46,411 nucleotides of DNA. Source: Chryseobacterium kimseyorum (GTDB taxonomy: Bacteria > Bacteroidota > Bacteroidia > Flavobacteriales > Weeksellaceae). A model generated the notes under the pieces. That model saw only the letters and a list, made by a program, of their open reading frames with translations, did not search any database and was not told where the DNA came from. The stretch is taken from assembly GCF_025971945.1 (NCBI RefSeq), contig NZ_JAPDHW010000022.1, positions 1-46,411 on the forward strand, given 5' to 3'. Positions 16,077 to 23,521 of this stretch are shown here, in pieces (the stretch's first letter is position 1; the number at the start of each line of letters is the position of its first letter). A program made the translations under genes and the position numbers.

Positions 16077-17032
16077 TTCCTGATGATGGTATTTTTATTG
16101 AGAAGCTTTTTGAATTTAAAGTAAGCTATTTCTTTTCTTAAAGTTTGAGAAGCGCTTTCTCCGGTTTCCATGGGGATCCGCTGAAGATTTTTATTAAAGC
16201 TGTCTGTTTTTATTCCTGCACATCCAAAACTGTACGAAAGTGGTTCTATTTTAAATAAACCTTCAAAAAAATCTTTTTTCACTCCAAAATCGGTAAAGGG
16301 AAATGCAAAACTGTCATCCAAAAACTTGTTTTCTTTAATGTAATTTAAACTTTTTACAGTGTTTCGAATCTGATCCTCAAGCGACATTTCACAATACAGA
16401 GGATGATCCCAACTGTGGGCGGAAATCCCGAAACCTTTTGTGGTAAGTTCTTTAAGCTGATCAGAATCCAGATAAGGTTTTTGTTCTTTTAAATATTTAC
16501 CAAAATCAATCTCCAGTTTTTCTGCAATTTGATTCAGCTTGCTTTTATTTTGGTAGTTAATTTTCAGAACTTTCTCAAGAGAAATTCCTGTATTCTTAGT
16601 AGTTGACTTTTTAATGGAATCTACAATTAAACTGGTTTTGCAGCGGAACATTAAATCTTTATTATCGATAAATGCAGGATTGACAAAGTTGATGGCGTAA
16701 ATTCCTTTACGTTCTAAAATCGGTGCCACAATATCGTAAAACTCTCTGAAACCATCATCAAAAGTGAGCAGTGCAATTTTCTTTTTTGCTTTAAAATTTC
16801 CTCTGAAGTAGTCTTTAAATTCTTCCCAGTTTACAAACTGAAAATATTTCGAAAAAAAGTCTAGATCATTTTCAAACTGCTTTACATTTTTGTAGTTGAT
16901 TATATGATTGAGATGGGGAAGATTTTCATCCGAAACACAGTGATAAACAGGCAAACAGTAATCTAAGGGAAAAGATTTTTCAATATTTTCCTTTTCAAAA
17001 ACGGCTAAAAAATCGATCACTTTACTTTTCAT
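16073..17032 (-). CDS. Polysaccharide deacetylase (CE4/NodB) family protein
   Basis: This 319-residue protein carries the two main NodB motifs: LLTFDDGFREFYD, with the catalytic and metal-binding aspartates, and GISAHSWDHPLYCEM, the H-S-x-x-H metal site. PVYHCVSDENLPHLNHI at the N-terminus and SFAFPFTDFG near the C-terminus also fit the family. Such enzymes remove N- or O-acetyl groups from envelope or exported polysaccharides. No signal peptide is visible, which points to a cytoplasmic step in glycan assembly or to a lipid-linked substrate. It is translationally coupled to the GNAT gene, which suggests paired deacetylation and re-acylation of one sugar; that is inference. Confidence 0.88.
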   Translation of the reverse strand: MKSKVIDFLAVFEKENIEKSFPLDYCLPVYHCVSDENLPHLNHIINYKNVKQFENDLDFFSKYFQFVNWEEFKDYFRGNFKAKKKIALLTFDDGFREFYDIVAPILERKGIYAINFVNPAFIDNKDLMFRCKTSLIVDSIKKSTTKNTGISLEKVLKINYQNKSKLNQIAEKLEIDFGKYLKEQKPYLDSDQLKELTTKGFGISAHSWDHPLYCEMSLEDQIRNTVKSLNYIKENKFLDDSFAFPFTDFGVKKDFFEGLFKIEPLSYSFGCAGIKTDSFNKNLQRIPMETGESASQTLRKEIAYFKFKKLLNKNTIIRK

Positions 17033-17109
17033 GAAAATAAAAAAGAATCCATTTAAATAACTCAGGAAATGAGATTTAAACAGATTCTTATTAAGTTTTT
17101 TATGGATAT

Positions 17110-19251
17110 TTATTTTACAATTTTCATCTCATCGATCAGCCATTTAGAGTCGGCAAATTTATCGATGATGAAAAGGATATATTTTGTGTCAACCATAATG
17201 TTTCTGCTGAATCTTGGGTCGTAATTGATGTCGCTCATCGTACCTTCCCACTGTCTGTCGAAGTTTAGTCCGACAAGATTTCCCTGCGCATCCAAAGCAG
17301 GACTTCCGGAATTTCCACCCGTGGTATGGTTGGTTGCCGTAAATCCTACAGGAACGTCACCGGTTTTATCTTTGTAGTTTCCAAAGTCTTTTTTGTCATA
17401 AAGATCAATCAGTTTTTTAGGAACATCAAATTCATAATCTCCGGGAACATATTTTTCCATAACTCCGGCTAAATGCGTCTGATAATCGTACGTTACCGCA
17501 TCTTTCGGTGATGATCCTTTTACTTTTCCGTAGGTTACACGAAGCGTAGAATTGGCATCCGGAAAGAATTTTCTGTCTTTATCTGTAGACATCTGCTGCG
17601 CCATGTATTTCTTCTGTAAAGCATCAATTTTTGTCTGCAATGAAGTAAATTGTGGATCGGCATTTTTCATATAAGTATCTTTCATACTCATGAAAAGCTG
17701 GTATACAGGATCTTTCTTAATCGTTTTAATCAGTTTATCCTGATTAGAGAATGCTTTGTCAATATCAACATTTAAAGAAGCTCCGTTTACTGCAGATCTT
17801 CCGCTGATTACTGAGTTTTTAGAAATTTCTTCAATCGCAGTGATATTTTGAGCTTCATTTTTATACTTGTCGAAGCCAACAGGCAAAAATTGTGGAGCTG
17901 TTTTGTTTGCATACAGAGCCAAAAGTTTCGCAGTGACTTTAGCATCCAGCTCGGCGCTGTAGTCTTTGTAGAATGACGTAAGTCTGCTTTTGAAAGCTGC
18001 AGTTCCTTTCTCATCCATTCTTCCTGCTTCTACCGCAGTGATATAGTTAGAGAAAAGGTTGGCAAGTGACAGAGTTTCCGCATTTCTTACAACTTCAGAA
18101 TAATATGCGTTGTTTAAAGCAAACGGTGCCTGCTGAGCGTACAAATTATTAAGTTCTGTAATTGTGTTTTTGATCTCCGGATTTTTTGCAGATAAGGTAT
18201 TCTCGTAATTTACTTTTTTCTGTACAGCATTTGATTTTTTCAAACCCTCAACTTCACCAATCCACTTTTTCCAGTAGTTGGCGACAGAAGCAAATTTTGA
18301 TGCATATTTAATACGTGTTGCATCATCAGTACGCATTTTTTCGTCTAAAGTTTTCAGAGCCACATCACGTACAGCAATTCTTGCCGGATCAATCTCTGTC
18401 ATAATCTTCTCTACGGCAATAGCTGGAAGGTATTCTGTAGTTCTCCCCGGAAAACCGTACACAAAGGTGAAATCATTTTCCGCTTTATCTTTTATAGAAA
18501 CCGGAAGATAATGTTTGGGAGTATACGGAATATTGTCTTTAGAATATTCTGCAGGCTTGTTGTTTTTGTCGGCGTAAATTCTGAACATTGAAAAATCTCC
18601 CGTGTGTCTCGGCCATACCCAGTTGTCGGTGTCACTTCCGAATTTACCGATGCTTTGCGGCGGTGCACCAACCAGACGAACGTCTTTGTAGGTTTCTATT
18701 ACATAAGCATAAAATTTATTTCCGTAGTACATCGATTTTACAGAAATCGACTGGTACGGTTCTGTTTTCTGAGAGTTTTTGTAAATCTCAATATTGTTGG
18801 CGATCTTTTTTGAAAGTTCGGGCTCCTGAAGTTTGTCTGTATTTTCAAGGATCTGAGTGGTAACTTCTTTGATATCAACGATGAAATCAACGGTCACTCC
18901 CGGATTTGGAAGTTCGGTTCCCATATTTTTTGCCCAGAATCCGTTTGATAAAAGATCATTCTGAACGGTAGAATGTGCCTGAATCTGACCATAACCACAG
19001 TGGTGATTGGTTAAAAGCAAGCCTTTTGGCGAAATAATCTCAGCAGTACATCCACCGTTGAACTGCACTACCGCATCTTTTATACTGGGTTTTTGTGTGT
19101 TGAAGATATCTTTGGCAGAGATTTTCATTCCAAGGTCTTTCATTTCCTTTTCATTCAATTCTGTGGGAATCCACATTCCGCCATATTGCTGAGCAATTCC
19201 CAGTGAAAAACTGAAGAACGCCGCGGCAATAAAAATATTACGTTTTATCAT
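17110..19251 (-). CDS. S46 family dipeptidyl peptidase, DPP11-like
   Basis: This 713-residue protein has a signal peptide (IFIAAAFFSFSLGIAQ) followed by QYGGMWIPTELN, typical of mature S46 peptidases. The catalytic histidine lies in LLLTNHHCGYGQIQ (about residue 84), the aspartate region is FGSDTDNWVWPRHTGDFSMF, and the serine is Ser 648 in GGNSGSPALD. Eighteen residues later Arg 666 sits in GLNFDRQWEG. As I recall, the equivalent arginine defines Asp/Glu-specific DPP11 of Porphyromonas gingivalis, where DPP7 has glycine. It should release acidic dipeptides from peptides in the periplasm. The gene stands alone. Confidence 0.93.
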   Translation of the reverse strand: MIKRNIFIAAAFFSFSLGIAQQYGGMWIPTELNEKEMKDLGMKISAKDIFNTQKPSIKDAVVQFNGGCTAEIISPKGLLLTNHHCGYGQIQAHSTVQNDLLSNGFWAKNMGTELPNPGVTVDFIVDIKEVTTQILENTDKLQEPELSKKIANNIEIYKNSQKTEPYQSISVKSMYYGNKFYAYVIETYKDVRLVGAPPQSIGKFGSDTDNWVWPRHTGDFSMFRIYADKNNKPAEYSKDNIPYTPKHYLPVSIKDKAENDFTFVYGFPGRTTEYLPAIAVEKIMTEIDPARIAVRDVALKTLDEKMRTDDATRIKYASKFASVANYWKKWIGEVEGLKKSNAVQKKVNYENTLSAKNPEIKNTITELNNLYAQQAPFALNNAYYSEVVRNAETLSLANLFSNYITAVEAGRMDEKGTAAFKSRLTSFYKDYSAELDAKVTAKLLALYANKTAPQFLPVGFDKYKNEAQNITAIEEISKNSVISGRSAVNGASLNVDIDKAFSNQDKLIKTIKKDPVYQLFMSMKDTYMKNADPQFTSLQTKIDALQKKYMAQQMSTDKDRKFFPDANSTLRVTYGKVKGSSPKDAVTYDYQTHLAGVMEKYVPGDYEFDVPKKLIDLYDKKDFGNYKDKTGDVPVGFTATNHTTGGNSGSPALDAQGNLVGLNFDRQWEGTMSDINYDPRFSRNIMVDTKYILFIIDKFADSKWLIDEMKIVK

Positions 19252-19301
19252 TACAAAAAAATTTTGTCTAAAATACGGATTTAATTTTCTACAGAAAAAG
19301 A

Positions 19302-19335
19302 AAACCCTTTCGAAATTTTCATTCTGAAAGGGTTT
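19302..19335 (-). terminator. Terminator downstream of the Crp-family gene
   Basis: AAACCCTTTC (19302-19311) pairs with GAAAGGGTTT (19326-19335) around a 14-base loop. Reading the minus strand, the hairpin is followed by a T-rich tract, so it serves the reverse-strand Crp-family gene ending at 19455. The remaining gap 19252-19454 shows nothing else. Confidence 0.75.
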
Positions 19336-19454
19336 GGGAATTTATATCTTTAGATTAGCAATCTTGCTCAGTGTACAAATAAGATCTCATCATTTGTGTT
19401 CCTTAAGCATCAGCAAAATTATATAATATTCTAATGTCAAAAAATGAATCTAGG

Positions 19455-20036
19455 TTAAGAAATCTGCTTTCGGATACGGCTCAGTGCCTGTGGAGTAATC
19501 CCCAGATAGGATGCAATATATTTTAAAGGAATCTGCAGAATGTACTCCGGATAAGATTTCAGTAAATTCAAATACCTTTCTTCGGCATTGTGCGATACGA
19601 GGGAGATTTCCCTTTGCGCCTTTTTTAAATAAAGCTGCTCTGCTGAAATCCGGCCGATGTAGTTTCCAAATTTTGTGTTTTCGTACAGATCCTGAACATC
19701 GCTGTGATGAATTCTGTAAACCACAGTGTTCTGTAATGCCTGAACATTGTACTCGCAAGGATTTCTTGTAATGAAAGAATCGTAGGCGCTGTAAAACATA
19801 TTTTTGGCAATAAAAGAAAATGTAACCTCTTTGGATGGTTCTGTGGGATGGGTTTTGTGTATGAAAAACCGAATTATGCCTTCAGCAATAAAATACAGGT
19901 AGTTTTCTGTTTCTCCGCAGTTTAAAATAATTTCTTTTTTACGAATTGCTATCTTCTCAAATTTTACCGTCAGGCGTTGAGCGTCTTCAATAGAAATTCC
20001 GAGTTTGGTTATGTAAAAATGCAATAAATTCTCCAT
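19455..20036 (-). CDS. Crp/Fnr family transcriptional regulator
   Basis: This 193-residue protein has an N-terminal cyclic-nucleotide-binding fold (ILNCGETENYLYFIAEGIIR, then FSFIAKNMFYSAYDSFI) linked by a dimerisation helix to a short C-terminal helix-turn-helix whose recognition part is YIASYLGITPQALSRIRKQI. No iron-sulfur cysteines are visible, so it is not a true Fnr. Single regulators of this size are abundant in flavobacteria and usually lack a known ligand. It has its own -7 element and terminator, so it is monocistronic. Its targets cannot be inferred from the neighbours. Confidence 0.9.
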   Translation of the reverse strand: MENLLHFYITKLGISIEDAQRLTVKFEKIAIRKKEIILNCGETENYLYFIAEGIIRFFIHKTHPTEPSKEVTFSFIAKNMFYSAYDSFITRNPCEYNVQALQNTVVYRIHHSDVQDLYENTKFGNYIGRISAEQLYLKKAQREISLVSHNAEERYLNLLKSYPEYILQIPLKYIASYLGITPQALSRIRKQIS

Positions 20037-20049
20037 AAAAATATGGATG

Positions 20050-20057
20050 CAAATTTA
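20050..20057 (-). promoter_or_regulatory. -7 promoter element of the Crp-family gene (TAAATTTG)
   Basis: On the minus strand TAAATTTG fits TAnnTTTG and ends 13 bases before the ATG at 20036, giving a leader of about ten bases. Confidence 0.55.
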
Positions 20058-20157
20058 AAGAATTACGTCTGATTATCAATGTTCTTTCGATGTTTTTAAA
20101 TCTAGCTTAATGGAATTAGAGGTTAAATTTCAGAAAATTATATTAATATTTACCTTT

Positions 20158-20802
20158 TTAGAATTCGTAGGCAAAAACTCTTTCATCATTGCGAAGCTGC
20201 TGAATAAACAGATTATGATTGGTGTGCTTTCCCGTCAGGATCCATGTAGTTGTGATATTTTCCTGACTGAATTTCTGTCTCACCACAAAAAATTTTAGAT
20301 GATACTTTTCTAATTCACTTTCAAAATATTTCACATCTTCAAAATTATTGAGTACAATTTTATATTCTCTGATTTTGTGATTGTTGTCGATAAAATTCTG
20401 CAAATAGGTGAGGGAGCTCAGAATGAGAAGCACCAAAAAGGTTCCCAGCAATGATAAATAAACATATCCTGAGCCCACGGCCATCCCGATGGATGCAGTT
20501 GCCCAAATTGTAGTTGCTGTAGTAATTCCATCAATTTTATTATCACCTTTAAAAATTACGCCGGCGCCTAAAAAACCGATTCCTGTAATAATATTTGCTG
20601 CCAGACGGTCGGGATCTTTTACTCCAATTTTAATGGAAAGAATAGTGAAAAGACACGAGCCGAAACACACGAGAATGAATGTTCGTAAGCCTGCAGATTT
20701 GTTTCTGTATTCTCTTTCAGCCCCGATGAAAAGGCCGAGAATAACAGAGATGAAAATAAGCAGCAGCTCGTTCTGTACAGAATGGTCTTTTAGAAAATCC
20801 AT
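20158..20802 (-). CDS. MgtC/SapB family membrane protein
   Basis: This 214-residue protein has the MgtC signature: a first helix LLLIFISVILGLFIGAERE, the loop RNKSAGLRTFILVCFGSCLF, then ANIITGIGFLGAGVIFKGDN and IDGITTATTIWATASIGMAV. Four to five membrane helices end near residue 135, followed by a soluble C-terminal domain (YKIVLNNFEDVKYFESELEK). MgtC-type proteins help cells grow at low magnesium and affect envelope energetics; the SapB branch of free-living bacteria is poorly characterised. It stands alone between a Crp-family gene and a gap holding a gene relic. No promoter element was found. Confidence 0.92.
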   Translation of the reverse strand: MDFLKDHSVQNELLLIFISVILGLFIGAEREYRNKSAGLRTFILVCFGSCLFTILSIKIGVKDPDRLAANIITGIGFLGAGVIFKGDNKIDGITTATTIWATASIGMAVGSGYVYLSLLGTFLVLLILSSLTYLQNFIDNNHKIREYKIVLNNFEDVKYFESELEKYHLKFFVVRQKFSQENITTTWILTGKHTNHNLFIQQLRNDERVFAYEF

Positions 20803-20910
20803 TATATTTGATTTACTTAAAATTACAATATTCTTTTTTAAATAGTGTTACTAAGGCTGAAATAAAAAGACTGCCCAAAAAAAAGTCTTGATTTCCCTAT
20901 TTTAAAATAA

Positions 20911-21256
20911 TTAATTTTTAATGAATATCTGAGCTATCGATCTGTTTTTCTTAGACAATCTGATGATATTGTTTCCTTTAGAAAGCTGAGAAACATTAAG
21001 GGAATTTTCTTTTACATATGTAGAATTTCAAATTCTTCCTAAAGAATCAAAAATTTCAGCTTTTGTAAATTCTTCTTTAGATTTGATATTTAAAATATCT
21101 TTTACAGGATTTGGGTAAATACTGAATTCTGTATTGTTATTATTGATTTCAGACGTTCCCGCTACATTCTGAACCATAGTTGTAATCGTGTTGGTAATAA
21201 TCAGATTGTAATCAAAATAAATACTGGCAGTATTGCTGAAAGTACTGCCGAGTGGA
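20911..21256 (-). pseudogene. Relic of a T9SS surface-protein C-terminus
   Basis: Read on the minus strand this region gives LGSTFSNTASIYFDYN, then ITTMVQNVAGTSE, TEFSIYPNPVKDILNIKSKE, KAEIFDSLGRI, a TGA, and after it ENSLNVSQLSKG, ending AQIFIKN and stop. Each piece matches the last 110 residues of the leucine-rich T9SS protein at 23522-26005 (FSNTANIYFDYN, IYPNPVNDIL, VSELPKGNYLI, KFIKN). The internal stop and the missing N-terminal body make it a pseudogene. It fills most of the 592-base gap 20803-21394; the part 21257-21394 shows only a short frame of unclear origin. Confidence 0.85.
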
Positions 21257-21394
21257 AATTGGTATCAATTTTTATATTATTGAAGTTATATCCTGCGCAA
21301 TATTATTCATTGTATTACCCTGCCAGAAGTTTGGCTTATAGTCAATTCTGCAATCGAATAATGGTGAATTAGAATACATACTATTTTCACGGAC

Positions 21395-22156
21395 CTAAAT
21401 CCATTTTAACTTTGCTGCCATAACACACGCCTCTGTCATATTTCCGACTCTCAGTTTTTCCAAAATATTCTGTCTGTGCCGGTTGACGGTATTAATGCTG
21501 ATGAAAAGCAGTTCGGCAATTTCTTTACTTCTTTTTCCATCCTGAATCATTTTTAAAATTTCTTTTTCACGAACAGAGAGAAATCCCCTGTTTCCATCTT
21601 CTGTCTGATGAATAACAGCACTGTTAGCTGTATTGATAATCATCCCGTGGTGAAGAGACGAATTCAGAAAATCAAAATGATAAAGGCAAAGCGCCAGTTC
21701 CACATTTTTATCAGTGGAGTTTGTAAAGTAAAACATCTTATGCAAAAGCGCCTTCTGATTGGGATTGTCAGCAATCCTCAATCTGCTCACCACACAATAA
21801 TCTTTGTGCTCTTCAAACGGAATGGTTTTAATAAACTGAAAAAACTGAAGCTCCAGCAAATGCTTCTGCAAAACATCTTCAGCATTTAATTTCGCAAAAA
21901 GTTCTTCCTCCCAGATGCTCTCAATTTCCTGCGTACTTTCTTCCTGAAAAATGTCCAACGCATCCGCCAACTTCCCTGAATAAACATAACTTCTATTATT
22001 CTGAAGGTCACTGAGAACTGCAATTCCATTTTCTAAATCCACAAAATTCTGTGCAATTTCCTGACATTTTTTAAGCTGTAGATTTTCGTTTTCTAAAATA
22101 GAAGAGAATTCTTGTTGGAGGAGTTTTTCGTTAAGGTCGGATTGGATGGTCTTCAT
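21395..22156 (-). CDS. LuxR-type helix-turn-helix regulator
   Basis: This 253-residue protein ends in a GerE/LuxR DNA-binding domain: FLSVREKEILKMIQDGKRSK, then EIAELLFISINTVNRHRQNI and LEKLRVGNMTEACVMAAKL. The N-terminal 180 residues form an unassigned sensor-like region with many leucines and glutamates (IESIWEEELFAKLNAEDVLQ; CVVSRLRIADNPNQ) and contain neither a receiver domain nor a membrane helix. The architecture fits flavobacterial one-component regulators with a PAS-like input domain. It is divergent from the acetyltransferase gene, 78 bases away, which makes that gene a possible target. Confidence 0.85.
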   Translation of the reverse strand: MKTIQSDLNEKLLQQEFSSILENENLQLKKCQEIAQNFVDLENGIAVLSDLQNNRSYVYSGKLADALDIFQEESTQEIESIWEEELFAKLNAEDVLQKHLLELQFFQFIKTIPFEEHKDYCVVSRLRIADNPNQKALLHKMFYFTNSTDKNVELALCLYHFDFLNSSLHHGMIINTANSAVIHQTEDGNRGFLSVREKEILKMIQDGKRSKEIAELLFISINTVNRHRQNILEKLRVGNMTEACVMAAKLKWI

Positions 22157-22203
22157 TAAAGAAATGGTTATTTATCAGTATTGGTTTGCAATTTTTAAGC
22201 TTG

Positions 22204-22211
22204 TAAATTTG
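22204..22211 (+). promoter_or_regulatory. -7 promoter element of the acetyltransferase gene (TAAATTTG)
   Basis: TAAATTTG fits TAnnTTTG. TTGG at 22181-22184 lies 19 bases upstream and could be the -33 element. The start codon at 22235 is 23 bases downstream. Confidence 0.55.
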
Positions 22212-22234
22212 CCCATTATCAACGTAAAAATACA

Positions 22235-22795
22235 ATGAATAATCTGAACGAAAAAGAAAAAATGCTGAGCGGAGAAATCTATGACGCGTCAGACAAACAT
22301 CTCATCAAAGAAAGAAATATCGCCAAAGACCTCTGTTTTGAATACAATCACCTTCAGCCTTCCAAGCTTAAAGAAAGAAAAGCCTTAATAAAAAAACTCT
22401 TCGGCAAAACCGGAAAAATGTTCCATATCGAGCAACCCTTCTACTGCGATTATGGCTACAATATCGAGATTGGTGAAAACTTCTACACCAACATCAACGT
22501 CGTGATTCTTGACTGTGCAAAAGTCACTTTCGGGGACAACGTGATGATTGCACCCAACTGCGGATTCTACACAGCCGGTCATCCATTCGACGTCGAGCAG
22601 CGCAACAAAGCTTTGGAATACGCATATCCAATCACGGTTGGAAACAATGTCTGGATTGGCGCAGGCTGCAGCATTCTTCCGGGCGTCACGATTGGTGATA
22701 ATACAGTGATAGGAGCGGGAAGCGTGGTGACAAAAGATATTCCCGCCAATGTTTTAGCGGTCGGAAATCCGTGCAAAGTCATTCGCGAACTATAA
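22235..22795 (+). CDS. Maltose/galactoside-type sugar O-acetyltransferase (left-handed beta-helix)
   Basis: This 186-residue protein fits the Maa/LacA/NodL group. It starts EKEKMLSGEIYDASDKHLIK, then FHIEQPFYCDYGYNIEIGEN. Hexapeptide repeats follow (NVMIAPNCGFYTAGHPFDVE with the catalytic histidine in TAGHP; VTIGDNTVIGAGSVVTKDI) and the usual end PANVLAVGNPCKVIREL. It transfers acetyl from acetyl-CoA to a sugar hydroxyl in the cytoplasm, often as a detoxifying step. A DUF1349 gene follows after 16 bases and is probably co-transcribed. A LuxR-type regulator is divergent to it. Confidence 0.93.
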   Translation: MNNLNEKEKMLSGEIYDASDKHLIKERNIAKDLCFEYNHLQPSKLKERKALIKKLFGKTGKMFHIEQPFYCDYGYNIEIGENFYTNINVVILDCAKVTFGDNVMIAPNCGFYTAGHPFDVEQRNKALEYAYPITVGNNVWIGAGCSILPGVTIGDNTVIGAGSVVTKDIPANVLAVGNPCKVIREL

Positions 22796-22811
22796 ATCAA
22801 TCTAGATTAAA

Positions 22812-23465
22812 ATGAAAAAAATAATACTGTCCTCCATCATATTTCTGAATTTGTTATCAGGACTAAATGCCCAATCTCTTGAAAAAATGACGTGGTTCAA
22901 CGAGCCTTCTCAGTGGGAAATCAAAGACAAAAAACTGATCATGAACGTCACGCCACAAAGTGACTACTGGCGTATTTCGCACTACGGTTTTACCGTTGAT
23001 GATGCACCATTTTATTACTCAACCTACGGCGGAGAATTCGAAACCAAAGTCAAAATTACCGGCGATTACAAAGCCCGCTTCGACCAAATGGGACTGATGC
23101 TGAGAATCGACGAACAAAATTACATCAAAGCCGGCGTAGAATTCGTGGACGGGAAATTCAATCTCAGCACCGTCGTAACGCACAAAACCAGCGACTGGAG
23201 CGTTATCGTTTTAGAAAAAACGCCACCTTTTGTCTGGATAAAAGCAGTACGAAGACTCGATGCGGTCGAGATTTTCTACTCCTTCGACGACAAAGAATAT
23301 GTGATGATGAGAAATGCCTATTTACAGGACAACAGACCTGTACAGGTCGGATTTATGGCGGCAAGTCCGGATGGAAACGGCTTCAAGGCTACTTTCGAAA
23401 ATTTTTCTGTCAAACATCTTCCGGATCAGCGTCGTTTGGAATGGCTGAAGAAAAATCAGAATTAG
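22812..23465 (+). CDS. DUF1349 (concanavalin-like) secreted protein
   Basis: This 217-residue protein has a signal peptide (IILSSIIFLNLLSGLNAQ) and then the DUF1349 pattern: MTWFNEPSQWEIKDKKLIM, DYWRISHYGFTVDDAPFYY, then FDQMGLMLRIDEQNYIKAGV, FVDGKFNLSTVVTHKTSDWS and VGFMAASPDGNGFKATFENF. The family has a beta-sandwich fold resembling legume lectins; some members are linked to sugar binding. The protein is exported and the preceding gene acetylates sugars, so carbohydrate contact is plausible but unproved. A bidirectional terminator follows. Confidence 0.9.
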   Translation: MKKIILSSIIFLNLLSGLNAQSLEKMTWFNEPSQWEIKDKKLIMNVTPQSDYWRISHYGFTVDDAPFYYSTYGGEFETKVKITGDYKARFDQMGLMLRIDEQNYIKAGVEFVDGKFNLSTVVTHKTSDWSVIVLEKTPPFVWIKAVRRLDAVEIFYSFDDKEYVMMRNAYLQDNRPVQVGFMAASPDGNGFKATFENFSVKHLPDQRRLEWLKKNQN

Positions 23466-23470
23466 AAATA

Positions 23471-23508
23471 AAAAAACTCTCGGACATCTAATCTGAGAGT
23501 TTTTTTTT
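23471..23508. terminator. Bidirectional terminator
   Basis: AAAAAACTCTC (23471-23481) pairs with GAGAGT (23495-23500) and the T-run at 23501-23508. A-run and T-run on the two sides let it stop both the DUF1349 transcript and the convergent transcript of the leucine-rich protein. Confidence 0.88.
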
Positions 23509-23521
23509 AAGTTGGATAAAT

